Shown here piece by piece: positions 21,313-32,306 of a DNA stretch of 64,000 bases. Positions within the stretch are counted from its first letter, which is position 1; each line of letters starts with the position of its first letter. Below the pieces are notes generated by a model, which saw nothing but the letters and a program-made list of their open reading frames with translations, made no database searches and had not been told where the DNA came from. This DNA is from Austwickia sp. Its GTDB lineage: Bacteria > Actinomycetota > Actinomycetes > Actinomycetales > Dermatophilaceae. Position numbers and translations under genes: made by a program. The stretch is taken from NCBI GenBank assembly GCA_016699675.1, contig CP064985.1, positions 496,001-560,000 of the forward strand, given 5' to 3'.

Positions 21313-22202
21313 ACACCACCGCGCTGTGGCTCGCCGCCACGATTCTCACAACCGCCCCCTTCGCCCCACCGCCGCCAGCTCCCCCGGACTCGGCCTTCTC
21401 AGGTCAGGTGGCGCCGGGAGCGGTCATTCTCACCGGCGAGCAGAGTCGCGGCCCGCAGCCTCCGCCGCCCCGACCAACCGGGCCGCAGAGTGCAGGAGAC
21501 GTCGCCCAGCCGACGACCGAGTATCGCGTCGTGCCGGTGTGCGGACCCGGCGGTGGTGGTCCCAACAACGACGAAAACTCGTGCCAGTCCGCGGTCCTGG
21601 CCTGCACCAAGGCCGGGCTCGGCCCGGGACCGTTGTCGAACGTGTACTCCCGAGCCGTCGGGACCACCACATGGACCCCCACGGGTCAAACCTGCATCCC
21701 TAGTGACTACCCCGCCGCCACCACCCCAGTCGCCACCCTGACGCTGGCCGACATCCAACGGGCGTTCGCCGAGACCCCGTTCGCCACCCCGATCGGCAGC
21801 TCCCAACCCGTCGGCGGACGAACCCTGGTCAACCTGCCCACGTACTTCGCCCTGACCTGGCCGGACCAGGGCTACCGCCCGGGCCAGACCAGATCCCTGA
21901 CCATGCTCGGCCACGCGGTCGACCTGCGCCTCAAGACCGGAGGTCACCGGTACGACTACGGCGACGGCGCAACCCACGGCCCCACCACCAGCACCGGCGG
22001 CCCCTACCCCACCGGCGACATCACCCACACCTACCGCCGCGCCGGCACCCTGAGCCCGACAGCCACCACCGTCATCACGGCCGACTACCGCATCGACGGC
22101 GGCCCCTGGCAGCCCCTGCCCGGCAGCTCCACCCAGACCACGACCTTCCCCACCCTGACCGTCCTCACCGCCACCAACCGCCTCACCGCCGACCCCACCT
22201 GA
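21309..22202 (+). CDS. secreted protein of unknown function
   Basis: A 297-residue product starting at GTG 21309, overlapping the lipoprotein stop. An N-terminal hydrophobic segment (TTALWLAATILTTAPFA) is followed by a Pro-rich stretch, a Cys-containing region (VPVCGPGG, CQSAVLACTK, TCIPSD), then a beta-rich C-terminal half (LVNLPTYFALTWP, RYDYGDGATHGP, ITHTYRRAG) resembling a PKD-like fold, with YDYGDG as the typical turn. Exported with the lipoprotein encoded upstream; function unknown. Confidence 0.78.
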   Translation: MNTTALWLAATILTTAPFAPPPPAPPDSAFSGQVAPGAVILTGEQSRGPQPPPPRPTGPQSAGDVAQPTTEYRVVPVCGPGGGGPNNDENSCQSAVLACTKAGLGPGPLSNVYSRAVGTTTWTPTGQTCIPSDYPAATTPVATLTLADIQRAFAETPFATPIGSSQPVGGRTLVNLPTYFALTWPDQGYRPGQTRSLTMLGHAVDLRLKTGGHRYDYGDGATHGPTTSTGGPYPTGDITHTYRRAGTLSPTATTVITADYRIDGGPWQPLPGSSTQTTTFPTLTVLTATNRLTADPT

Positions 22203-22353
22203 CTCCGAGTTCCACGCGCGCGAGCGCTGGCGATCCGCCCGCCGCGCACGCTGTACGACCGTCGTTCTGGCCTGCTCGGCCCGGCCGTTCGGTCCGCGTA
22301 CGCTGGTAGGTTCGCAAGCATCCAGAGTTCTCTCATCCGAAGGGCGGAGATCC

Positions 22354-23346
22354 GTGAGCAAGTCCCCCGTCAAGGTCGCCGTGACCGGCGCCGCCGGTCA
22401 GATCGGCTACAGCCTCCTGTTCCGCATCGCGAGTGGCGCGCTGCTCGGGGCCGACCAGCCCGTCGAGCTGCGTCTCCTGGAGATCACGCCGGCCCTCAAG
22501 GCGCTCGAGGGCACCGTCATGGAGCTCAACGACTGCGCCTTCCCGACGCTGGCCGGCGTCGAGATCGGCGACGACCCCAACGTCATCTTCGACGGCGCGA
22601 ACCTCGCCCTCCTCGTCGGCGCCCGTCCCCGCACCAAGGGCATGGAGCGCGGCGACCTGCTCTCCGCGAACGGCGCGATCTTCACCGGCCAGGGCAAGGC
22701 CCTGAACGACCACGCGGCCAGCGACATCCGCATCGGCGTCACCGGCAACCCGGCCAACACCAACGCCCTCATCGCGATGAGCAACGCCCCCGACATCCCC
22801 AAGGAGCGGTTCTCCGCGCTGACCCGCCTGGACCACAACCGGGCCATCAGCCAGCTCTCCGCTAAGCTCGGCGTACCGGTCACCGAGATCACCAAGATGA
22901 CGATCTGGGGCAACCACTCCGCGACGCAGTACCCGGACCTCTTCCACGCCGAGGTCGGCGGCAAGAACGCCTACGAGGCCGTGGGCGACCAGTCCTGGTA
23001 CGAGAACGACTTCATCCCCACCGTCGCCAAGCGCGGCGCGGCGATCATCGAGGCGCGCGGCGCCTCCTCGGCGGCCTCCGCGGCGAGCGCCACCATCGAC
23101 GCGGCCCGCGACTGGCTGCAGGGCTCCCCCAAGGGCGACTGGCTCTCGATGGCGGTCGTGTCGGACGGCTCGTACGGCGTACCCGAGGGCATCATCAGCT
23201 CCTTCCCCGTCACCACCAAGAACGGTGACTGGGAGATCGTCCAGGGCCTGGAGATCGACCCGTTCAGCCGCGGCAAGATCGACGCCTCCGTCGCCGAGCT
23301 CGTCGAAGAGCGCGACGCGGTCAAGGAGCTCGGGCTCATCAAGTAA
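22354..23346 (+). CDS. mdh: malate dehydrogenase
   Basis: A 330-residue NAD-dependent enzyme interconverting malate and oxaloacetate in the TCA cycle. The Rossmann motif TGAAGQIGYSLLFRIA is at 11-26, a GARPRTKGMERGDLL substrate loop follows, and the catalytic histidine is H188 in MTIWGNHSATQYPD. This is the larger cytosolic/actinobacterial MDH class (LDH-unlike). GTG start with a GGCGGAG site. Followed by a clear terminator. Transcribed alone. Confidence 0.97.
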   Translation: MSKSPVKVAVTGAAGQIGYSLLFRIASGALLGADQPVELRLLEITPALKALEGTVMELNDCAFPTLAGVEIGDDPNVIFDGANLALLVGARPRTKGMERGDLLSANGAIFTGQGKALNDHAASDIRIGVTGNPANTNALIAMSNAPDIPKERFSALTRLDHNRAISQLSAKLGVPVTEITKMTIWGNHSATQYPDLFHAEVGGKNAYEAVGDQSWYENDFIPTVAKRGAAIIEARGASSAASAASATIDAARDWLQGSPKGDWLSMAVVSDGSYGVPEGIISSFPVTTKNGDWEIVQGLEIDPFSRGKIDASVAELVEERDAVKELGLIK

Positions 23347-23366
23347 GCGCCGTCCCCGGCTCGAGA

Positions 23367-23398
23367 GGGGCCGCCACCCGGGCTCGGGTGGCGGCCCC
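23367..23398 (+). terminator. hairpin terminator downstream of mdh
   Basis: A 14-bp perfect stem GGGGCCGCCACCCG / CGGGTGGCGGCCCC with a GGCT loop, 20 bp after the mdh stop. Confidence 0.82.
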
Positions 23399-23461
23399 GC
23401 ACGCGTGCCCGACGGGGCGCGCCCACGTCAGCGCACCCGCTGCCTTCGTACGCACCGGCTG

Positions 23462-23518
23462 CCGACGGAAACACCCGCTGCAGCGAGCGCTTCCGTCGGG
23501 AACCGGCGCTTCCGTCGG
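23462..23518. repeat. hairpin repeat related to the one at 3177-3236
   Basis: CCGACGGAA (23462-23470) pairs with TTCCGTCGG at 23491-23499, and a third copy TTCCGTCGG stands at 23510-23518. The loop contains CTGCAGCGAGCG, close to CTGCAGCAAGCG in the loop of the 3177 element. It lies between the convergent mdh and DUF3017 genes. Confidence 0.6.
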
Positions 23519-23534
23519 GCTTGGGTGCCTGAGG

Positions 23535-23822
23535 CTAGCCGCGGGAGGCCCAGTCCACGAGGGCGAACGCGACGACCACGGCGACCGCGAGGCCGAGCAG
23601 CGCGAGCAGGTCCAGCGCCCGCGAGCGGACCACCAGCCCCCCGGCCCGGTCCTCGGGCAGCACCAGCCGCAAGAGGGCCGCGAGCAGGAAACCCGCGCCC
23701 ATCACGAGACCGCCGACCAGCGCGCGGTTGCCGACGAGCACGACGAGAAACCCCGCCGTCACCACCCCGGCGGGTGCCCACCAGGCGCCCAGCACGTGCC
23801 GGTGCGGCCGCTCCCCCGTCAC
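23535..23822 (-). CDS. DUF3017-like small membrane protein
   Basis: A 95-residue protein with three hydrophobic helices (WWAPAGVVTAGFLVVLVGN, ALVGGLVMGAGFLLAALLRLVL, ALDLLALLGLAVAVVVAFALVD). The start is set at GTG 23822 (MTGERPHRHVLG). It follows folD on the same strand at 95 bp, the arrangement I know for actinobacterial DUF3017 proteins next to folD. Function unknown. Confidence 0.75.
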   Translation of the reverse strand: MTGERPHRHVLGAWWAPAGVVTAGFLVVLVGNRALVGGLVMGAGFLLAALLRLVLPEDRAGGLVVRSRALDLLALLGLAVAVVVAFALVDWASRG

Positions 23823-23917
23823 CGAGGGACCCCCGACCCCTGTGATTGCCGAACCGCGAGGCCGACGGCTCCCGGCCCGGTGCTCGTGCCTGTGCTCATC
23901 GCGCGTCCGGGCCGCCC

Positions 23918-24769
23918 TCAGGCGAGTCCGGCCCGCCGCTCGGCCGCGTCGACCACATTGCGCAGCAGCATCGCCCGCGTCATCGGCCCCACTCCCCCCG
24001 GGTTGGGGGCGATCCAGCCGGCGACCGCGGCGCAGTCGGGCGCCACGTCCCCGGCGACCTTGCCGTCGACGCGGGAGACCCCGACGTCGAGGAGGGCGGC
24101 GCCGGGCTTGACCATGTCGGCGGTGACGATGCCGGGCACGCCGGCCGCCGCGACCACGATGTCCGCGCGGCGCACGTGCGCGGCGAGATCGCGAGTACCG
24201 GTGTGGCACAGCGTGACCGTGGCGTTCTCCGACTTGCGGGTCAGGAGCAGGCCGAGTGGGCGGCCCACCGTCAACCCGCGGCCCAGCACGACCACGTCGG
24301 CGCCGTTGATCGGCACGTCGTACCGGCGCAGCAGCTCCACGATCCCGTACGGCGTACACGGCAGCGGCGCCGGCTTCCCCAACACCAGGCAGCCCAGGTT
24401 GTGCGGATGCAGCCCGTCGATGTCCTTGGCGGGGTCGACCCGCGACAACAACGCGAATTCGTCGAGCCCCGTGGGCTGCTGGACGAGGAAGCCCGAGCAG
24501 GTCGAGTCCGCGTTGAGCTCGTCGATGACGTCCTCGGCCTCGCGTTGCGTCGCGGTGGCGGGCAGCTCCCGCTGGATGCTCGTGATGCCGACCTCGGCGC
24601 AGTCGCGGTGCTTGGCCCCGACGTACCAGCGACTCGCCGGGTCGTCCCCCACGAGGATCGTCCCCAGGCCCGAGGTGGCTCCCGCGGCGGCGAGGGCCGC
24701 CACGCGCGCGGCCAGCTCCTGTTTGATCGTCGCGAGGGTGGCCTTGCCGTCGAGAATCTGGGCGCTCAT
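23918..24769 (-). CDS. folD: methylenetetrahydrofolate dehydrogenase/cyclohydrolase
   Basis: A 283-residue bifunctional enzyme of one-carbon metabolism, producing 10-formyl-THF, the formyl donor used by PurN and PurH encoded in this window. The catalytic Y49xxxK53 is in YVGAKHRDC. VVLGRGLTVGRPLGLLLTRK is the nucleotide-binding loop and PGGVGPMTRAMLL the C-terminal signature. Cytosolic dimer. Probably transcribed with the DUF3017 gene. Confidence 0.96.
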   Translation of the reverse strand: MSAQILDGKATLATIKQELAARVAALAAAGATSGLGTILVGDDPASRWYVGAKHRDCAEVGITSIQRELPATATQREAEDVIDELNADSTCSGFLVQQPTGLDEFALLSRVDPAKDIDGLHPHNLGCLVLGKPAPLPCTPYGIVELLRRYDVPINGADVVVLGRGLTVGRPLGLLLTRKSENATVTLCHTGTRDLAAHVRRADIVVAAAGVPGIVTADMVKPGAALLDVGVSRVDGKVAGDVAPDCAAVAGWIAPNPGGVGPMTRAMLLRNVVDAAERRAGLA

Positions 24770-24854
24770 ACCCCGATCCTGCCACCGTTGCGGAGGTGCC
24801 CGGGCGCGGCCCGCGGCGGGACCCGGTGCACTCGGCCGCCCCTACGATGTCAGC

Positions 24855-25526
24855 GTGCTGCCGATCTTGGAGACGAGCCTGGGCCGCGGGGGCCAGGCCG
24901 CGCGCCGGCAGCTCGTCGACCACCGGGCGTTGGATCGGTGGCGCGCCGGCGGCTGCCCCGGTGGCACCCTGACCCTGCACCGCTACCGCCTGCACCGGCA
25001 CGAGGTGGAGGTCTGCGCGGGGGCCGACCCCGACGCCCGGATCCTGTCCGTGGACCATCGCCCGGTGGGGCAGGTGGCGGTACGTCGGGCGCGCCGCGGG
25101 CTCCTGGGGGCGGTGGACGCGCTCGGCGCCCACCGCGCCAGCCGTCTCGACGCGCCGTGCGGCATCAGCCTCGGCGAGGACGACCTGCGCCTGCGCCTGG
25201 TGGGCGGCCTGACGGCCGGGCACGGGCCGCGGCGGCTTCGCGCCACGATCGGGGAGCGGACCTGGACCATCGCGGAGCGGACCGGGCTGCCCTACACGGT
25301 GGGCGTGTGGCGCGGCGGTCCCGACGAGGCCCCGGTGACCTGGGCTCGGCCTCGGGTGGAGGTCGGCTGGGTGGCCGGAGCCACCGTCGCCGAGGTGCTG
25401 CTGCTGGAGGCCCTTGCCCTGCGCTTCAGCCCGGCCGAGCTCGAGGTCATGCTGCGCCGGTTGGCGAGCCTCGGCGTCGAGCGGTATTCGATCCTCACCC
25501 CGATCGTGCGCGACGCCGGCCTCTAG
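24855..25526 (+). CDS. hypothetical protein
   Basis: A 223-residue product beginning at GTG 24855 (MLPILETSLGRGGQAARRQL). No signal peptide or membrane helix is seen. Arg-rich, with an apparent beta domain (GPRRLRATIGERTWTIAERTG) and a helical C-terminal third (VAEVLLLEALALRFSPAELEVML). No family recognised. It is divergent from folD and its stop overlaps the stop of the histidine kinase by 4 bp. Confidence 0.65.
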   Translation: MLPILETSLGRGGQAARRQLVDHRALDRWRAGGCPGGTLTLHRYRLHRHEVEVCAGADPDARILSVDHRPVGQVAVRRARRGLLGAVDALGAHRASRLDAPCGISLGEDDLRLRLVGGLTAGHGPRRLRATIGERTWTIAERTGLPYTVGVWRGGPDEAPVTWARPRVEVGWVAGATVAEVLLLEALALRFSPAELEVMLRRLASLGVERYSILTPIVRDAGL

Positions 25527-27544
25527 GCCGCGACCGTGGCGTGCGCCTCGGGCAGGGTGAAGGTGATTGTCGTGCCGCCCCAGTCGTTGCCGGTGGCGAC
25601 GATGCGCCCGCCGTGCCGGACCACGATGGCCTGACACAGCGCCAGCCCCAGCCCCGTCCCGGCGGGTCCCGAGGCGCTGCGGACCGAGCCGCGCGAGAAC
25701 GGCTCGAAGACCCGATCCCGCTCCGCGGGCGCGATCCCGATCCCCCGGTCCGCGACCGACACGCGGATCCAACCGGGCTCGTCGTCGGGACCGGCGGACA
25801 GCGCGACGTGGGCGGGCTCGCCCGGCCGACGGTATTTGACGCTGTTCCCGATGAGATTCGACAGGAGCTGGCGCACCAGCGCCGGGTCGGCGCGAACGAC
25901 CTCCGGGGCGTCGATGAGGACCGTCGCCAGGCTCTCGTCCGCACGGAAGAGCATGGCCACCTCGCCGGCCAGGGCGGCGAGGTCGACCGGCGCGGGACGC
26001 AGGGTCCCCTCCCGGGTCACCGTGTAGGCGAGGTAGTCGTCGATGAGGTCCCGCATCCGCAGGCCCACCTCGCGGGCCTGTTCGAGCGCCTCGCGCCCGC
26101 GGTCGACGTCGTCCTGCGCCTCATCGTCCGCCACGTCCATCCACAGCGCGAGCGACGCCAGCGGATTCTTCAGGTCGTGGGCCACCGCCCCGGCGAACGA
26201 TTCCAGCTGGCTGCGCCGGTCGTGCTCGGCGGTGATGTCCGAGATGACCACGATGTGCAGCCGCCCGGCGCTGTCCGACAGGGGACGGGCGGCGAGGGCG
26301 TATACGCGGTGCTGCCGGTCGCCCGTGGTCATCCGGAGTTCGGTGCGCACCGGTCCGTCGCTCGGTGCGGCCAACAGCTCCCGCAACGAGGCGGCGACGA
26401 GCTCGGCCATCTCGCGGTCGGCCTCGGGGCGACTCAAGCTGGCGCCCGGCGCGCCCATCCCCGGCCCGAGGAGCGTCCGGGCGGCGGGATTGGACATGAC
26501 GATGCGCCCGACCGCGTCGACCAGCAGGACGCCGTCCTCGATCGACTCGATGACCTTGTGCAGCAGCGCGTTCTGCGCGGCCTCCGCCTCCGCGGCCGCC
26601 GCGTTGCCCACGATGACCCGGGCCGTGGCCTCGCGAAGGACGATGATGACGAAGGCGAGGACGATCGAGACGGCCAGCAGCAGCTCCATGACCAGCTGGG
26701 CGGGCAGCCAGTCGTCCCTGGAGAGCTGAGAGAACTCCGTTCGGGCGACGATCGCCGGTCCGATCGGGATGACGATCGCCGCGATGCCCACGCTGCGGGG
26801 CGTCAGGGTCAGCCCGGTCCACATGGCGGGGAGGAAGACGAGCCACGCGATCGGATAGTGCGGGTAGAGGTAGGGCAGCGTCAGGCAGCCGACGCTGAGC
26901 GGCACCAGGACCGGCAGGAACTGCGCCAGCCGGCGCGTGCTGTGCTGGGGCCGGGGGTAGTGCCACAACGACAGGACCGCCAGCGTGCCGGAGATGGCGT
27001 TGACGTCGTACCGCACGAGCAGCGCCACATCCAGTTGGAAGGTCCCCGTCCCCCCCAACGAGGTGCCCGGCAGTCCCCCCAGCGCGATGGACGCCGCGCC
27101 GCCAAGGACGAGCAGGAAAGCGAGGAGGAGGACATCGCGGATCTCCCGGGGGAACCAGCAGCCCGATCCGAGGCGGCGGTAGGCCACGAGGGTCGCGAGG
27201 GTCACCGCGGTGACGACGAGGCCGATCCGCAGCCCGTCCGACACGCTGAACCCGGGCATGGCCGCCGCGACCGGCGCCGGCGAGAGCAGCAACCAGGCGA
27301 TGGCGGCAGCGAAGGGGCGGCGTCCGACGGCCGGCCCTCGCCCCTCCTCCTGCCCGGGCCAGAGCAGGCTGAGCACGCCGACCGCGACCACCGGCAGAAT
27401 CCCAAACTCGATCAACGGGGATTCGGGACCGACGGTCAGGCCGCCGGCGACGCCCCCGGCGTACAGCAGAGCCAGGGCGACGACGGAAGCGCGGTCCACC
27501 TGGGCCGCCGGCGCCGCAGGGATCCCCTTGACCGGCCAGGTCAT
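25523..27544 (-). CDS. membrane sensor histidine kinase with PAS domain (A)
   Basis: A 673-residue kinase. About eight membrane helices fill residues 18-305 (MASE1-like layout), a PAS-like domain follows at about 328-440 (IEDGVLLVDAVGRIVMSNPAA), then HisKA with phospho-acceptor H456 (FAGAVAHDLKNPLAS) and an HATPase domain: N563/N567 in NLIGNSVKY, G1 DRGIGI 599-604, G2 GTGLGL 629-634. ATG 27544 overlaps the stop of the upstream paralog as ATGA. No response regulator is encoded nearby. The signal is unknown. Confidence 0.9.
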   Translation of the reverse strand: MTWPVKGIPAAPAAQVDRASVVALALLYAGGVAGGLTVGPESPLIEFGILPVVAVGVLSLLWPGQEEGRGPAVGRRPFAAAIAWLLLSPAPVAAAMPGFSVSDGLRIGLVVTAVTLATLVAYRRLGSGCWFPREIRDVLLLAFLLVLGGAASIALGGLPGTSLGGTGTFQLDVALLVRYDVNAISGTLAVLSLWHYPRPQHSTRRLAQFLPVLVPLSVGCLTLPYLYPHYPIAWLVFLPAMWTGLTLTPRSVGIAAIVIPIGPAIVARTEFSQLSRDDWLPAQLVMELLLAVSIVLAFVIIVLREATARVIVGNAAAAEAEAAQNALLHKVIESIEDGVLLVDAVGRIVMSNPAARTLLGPGMGAPGASLSRPEADREMAELVAASLRELLAAPSDGPVRTELRMTTGDRQHRVYALAARPLSDSAGRLHIVVISDITAEHDRRSQLESFAGAVAHDLKNPLASLALWMDVADDEAQDDVDRGREALEQAREVGLRMRDLIDDYLAYTVTREGTLRPAPVDLAALAGEVAMLFRADESLATVLIDAPEVVRADPALVRQLLSNLIGNSVKYRRPGEPAHVALSAGPDDEPGWIRVSVADRGIGIAPAERDRVFEPFSRGSVRSASGPAGTGLGLALCQAIVVRHGGRIVATGNDWGGTTITFTLPEAHATVAA

Positions 27545-29613
27545 GCCTCGACCGTCCCCACCGTGGGCATCGTGAACCGGAAGGTCGCCCCGCCCCAGGC
27601 GTTGTTCTCGGCGGAGATCCGCCCGCCGTGGCGGGTGACGATGGCGTGACAGAGGGCGAGTCCCAGCCCGACACCCGCCACCGCGGTGGCGTCCTTGTCG
27701 CTGCGGCTGAACGCCAGGAAGATCCGGTCCTCGTCACCGGGCTGCAGGCCCCGTCCGCGGTCGGCCACCTGCACCTCGGCCCAGCCCGGCGCCTCGTCGA
27801 GGCTGCTGATGCGCAGGTGGGCGGCCTCCCCGTCGCGGGCGTACTTCACGCCGTTGCCGATGATGTTGGCCATCAACTGCCGGGTCAGCGCCGCGTCGGC
27901 ATGCAGCACGTGCGGCGTGTCGATGTCGAAGGTCGCGCCGAGGTGCTCGCCGGCAGCGGCGTACACGTCAACGATCTCGCGCACGACGACGGCCAGCGGC
28001 ACCTCCGTGAGGGTCAGCACGCCGCCGCGACTGACGGCGTACGCGAGGTAGTCGTCGATGAGGGTCTGCATCCGGAAGACGGCGTCGCGGGCCCGGGAGA
28101 GCAGGCGCTGGCCGCTCGCCGCGTCGCCCTCCTCAAACTCGTCGGCCGCCGCCTCCATCCAGCCCGCCAGGGCCGTGAGCGGACCCTTGAGGTCGTGGGC
28201 GACCGTGCCGGCGAACGCCTCGAGTTCCTGTTGCCGCGCGTGCGCGCGGGTGATGTCGCGGATCAGAATGAGGCTGAGGCGGTCCGGGCCGATCGTCAGG
28301 GCCTGGCTGCTGACGCTGACCCGGCGGGTCTCGGTGGCCGCCGAGCCGACGGCCACCTCGGTGCGGATCGCCTCCCCCGGTGGGGGCCGCAGCATCGAGA
28401 CCCAATTGGGAGAGCCGACGATCCGCCGGACGTCGGCCGACTGTAGCTGCGCGCCGCGCGCCCACTCCTGGGTCACCTGGTCGGGAATGGCCTCGCCCAC
28501 CAGGGCGGAGACGGCGGCGTTGGACATAGCCACGCGCCCGTCGCCGTCGGTGAGCAGCAGCCCGTGGGTGATCGATTGGATCACCCCGTCAAGGAGCTCG
28601 TGCTGGGCGCTCTCCGCCCGAACCCGGGCGGCGGCCTCCGCCCGCAGGTGCGCCAAGTGTTCCCGGAAGACCGCGACGGTCGCCGCCACGTGGCTGACGA
28701 ACCCCAGCATGAAGTCGGCCAGGATCTCGGGGCTGACCGGGCCGCGCTGGACCTCCACCGCCCCCTCCGGGTACGGAATCACGACGTACAGCATGATCAG
28801 GGCGAAGGCCATGAGACCGGCGCTGCGGACCGTGAAGAGCAGGCCCGCCAGGGCGGCGGGCAGGATGATCAGCCAGGACAGGGGCAGGTCCATCAGCAAG
28901 GGCTGCCCGAGGAGCCCTATGGCGGCGGCGAGGGCGTACACCGGCAGCCAGCGCAGCCGCGGGAAGCGCAGCAGGCTCGTCGGGGCCTGGAAGAGCAGCG
29001 GAATCATGCAGTGGGCCGCGACCGCGAGGGAGCTGAACTGGCGCGCCAAGGCCCACAAGCTGGTGTGGATGTCGGCCGAGCCGCCCCACCCGGTCGCCGG
29101 ATAGGCCCCGAGGAGGACGCCGATGATGGGCCCGGGCGCGATGGCGGCGATGAGCCGGGCGGACTCCTCCGCCGTGCGCGGCACCCAGGAGGCCGTGCCT
29201 CCACCGCGCTGATAGACCAGCGCGAAGGCGAGTCCGGCCGCCACGTTCCCCGGAATCATGGCCAGCAGCCGGCCCGGCTCGACCCCGGCCAGGGTTCCCC
29301 CGGCCAGGAAGCCCGCCGCGGCGCACGCGACATGGAGCACCACCCCGCGTCGACGCCCGCCCGGGCCGGCCGAGACGCCGATCGCGTAGGCGAGGTAGAA
29401 CGCCCCGTCCACCCCCCAGAAGTCGGACAGGCCGTCGTTGGGATCGATGAGGAGGAAGCCGACCCAGCCGAACAGGGCCGTGCCGACCCCCAGCAGGATC
29501 AGGAGGGCGGTACGCGGCAGGAGGGGTACGGCGAGGCGAGCCGCGTTGGTCGACGCGGTCGCCGGTACGGGCCAGGCCACGGCAGGTTCACCCCTCTCAC
29601 TCCACCTGCTCAT
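27541..29613 (-). CDS. membrane sensor histidine kinase with PAS domain (B)
   Basis: A 690-residue paralog of kinase A with the same order: multi-helix membrane region (about 28-285), linker helix, PAS-like domain (about 340-455, ITHGLLLTDGDGRVAMSNAAV), HisKA with H473 (FAGTVAHDLKGPLTA) and an HATPase domain (NIIGNGVKYARDG, DRGRGL, GVGLGLALCHAIV). It is the first of the coupled pair. The pair probably arose by tandem duplication and may act as a heterodimer, which is inference. Confidence 0.9.
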   Translation of the reverse strand: MSRWSERGEPAVAWPVPATASTNAARLAVPLLPRTALLILLGVGTALFGWVGFLLIDPNDGLSDFWGVDGAFYLAYAIGVSAGPGGRRRGVVLHVACAAAGFLAGGTLAGVEPGRLLAMIPGNVAAGLAFALVYQRGGGTASWVPRTAEESARLIAAIAPGPIIGVLLGAYPATGWGGSADIHTSLWALARQFSSLAVAAHCMIPLLFQAPTSLLRFPRLRWLPVYALAAAIGLLGQPLLMDLPLSWLIILPAALAGLLFTVRSAGLMAFALIMLYVVIPYPEGAVEVQRGPVSPEILADFMLGFVSHVAATVAVFREHLAHLRAEAAARVRAESAQHELLDGVIQSITHGLLLTDGDGRVAMSNAAVSALVGEAIPDQVTQEWARGAQLQSADVRRIVGSPNWVSMLRPPPGEAIRTEVAVGSAATETRRVSVSSQALTIGPDRLSLILIRDITRAHARQQELEAFAGTVAHDLKGPLTALAGWMEAAADEFEEGDAASGQRLLSRARDAVFRMQTLIDDYLAYAVSRGGVLTLTEVPLAVVVREIVDVYAAAGEHLGATFDIDTPHVLHADAALTRQLMANIIGNGVKYARDGEAAHLRISSLDEAPGWAEVQVADRGRGLQPGDEDRIFLAFSRSDKDATAVAGVGLGLALCHAIVTRHGGRISAENNAWGGATFRFTMPTVGTVEA

Positions 29614-29665
29614 CGGCCGCGACGACCGGGACCTTCGCCCGGGAGAGATCGGGATTAACGGGCGT

Positions 29666-30613
29666 TCAGGACCGTCGCGCCGCCAGGGCGGAGCCCATCG
29701 CCGCGGCCATCGTCACCAGCACGCCCAGCACCGTGGATGCGGTCACGGTGCCCCGGGTCACGGGGTTGGCCAGGTCGAGGACGAGCGCACCGCCGAGCTG
29801 GCCGGCGACCCCCAGTAGCATCACGAGCAGCACCCCCACCCGGCGTACGGCGACCGCGTTGATCCCCACGTAGGTCAGCCCGAGGAGGCCGCCCGTCCAG
29901 GCCCACCACGGGGCGTCGTACGACCGGGGCAGCGCCGCGTTGCCCGCGGCGGCGCGCACGAGCCACGCCACAACCACGACGACCAGTCCCCAAGTGAAGT
30001 TGATCCACGTGGTGACCAGCGGGTTTCCGCCCACGACGTTGACCCGCCCATTCGTCGCCGTCTGCACGGCAAGGAGCGTGCCCACCGCGAGCGCGGCGAG
30101 CGCGGGCAGCACGAAGTGCACCCCGCCCGCGCCGACCTTCGGGCCGACCGCCACGAGCACGCCGACGAGGGTCAGCGCGGCCGCGGCGACGCGGGCGCGA
30201 CTGATCGGCTTGGCGCCGCCGGGCGCGATGCCGGACTGGTCGACGGCCAGCGCGCTGCTCGTCTGGCCCGCGACGAGGCAGACGAGCACGAGGGCGACGC
30301 CGGCCAGCGGTACGGCGTAGCCCTGCATCGTCACCAGGAGACCCCCCGCCAGGCCGCCGAGGAACATCCACCAGGACAGGACGCCGGAGCGGTACGCCGC
30401 ATGAAGCGCGCCCATCACCCGCCGCGGGCCGGGGGCCAGGAACGCCGGCAGCATGAGGAGCCAACCCGACCCGATGCTCCAGATGCCGGTGACCACCGGG
30501 TCGCCGAGCACCGTCGCCAGCGTGCCGTTCGCGCGGGACTGGGCGGCCATGAGGATGCCGCCGACGAACACGGCGAGCGCCGCGACGAGAGCGGATCCCC
30601 GGGCCGGCCGCAT
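29666..30613 (-). CDS. DMT-superfamily membrane transporter (YdcZ/DUF606-like, two repeats)
   Basis: A 315-residue polytopic protein with about ten hydrophobic helices in two similar halves. Each half begins with a comparable motif (AAQSRANGTLATVLGDPVVTGIWS and AVQTATNGRVNVVGGNPLVTTWIN), which is the DUF606 repeat signature. The start lies 1 bp beyond the purH stop, so it is co-transcribed with purine genes. Substrate unknown; a link to purine or guanidinium-like compounds is speculative. Confidence 0.85.
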   Translation of the reverse strand: MRPARGSALVAALAVFVGGILMAAQSRANGTLATVLGDPVVTGIWSIGSGWLLMLPAFLAPGPRRVMGALHAAYRSGVLSWWMFLGGLAGGLLVTMQGYAVPLAGVALVLVCLVAGQTSSALAVDQSGIAPGGAKPISRARVAAAALTLVGVLVAVGPKVGAGGVHFVLPALAALAVGTLLAVQTATNGRVNVVGGNPLVTTWINFTWGLVVVVVAWLVRAAAGNAALPRSYDAPWWAWTGGLLGLTYVGINAVAVRRVGVLLVMLLGVAGQLGGALVLDLANPVTRGTVTASTVLGVLVTMAAAMGSALAARRS

Positions 30614-30614
30614 G

Positions 30615-32264
<1,650 letters not shown>

Positions 32265-32306
32265 GGAGCACTCCTGAGGGGTCCGAGGGCGAGCGCGTCG
32301 GCTGAG

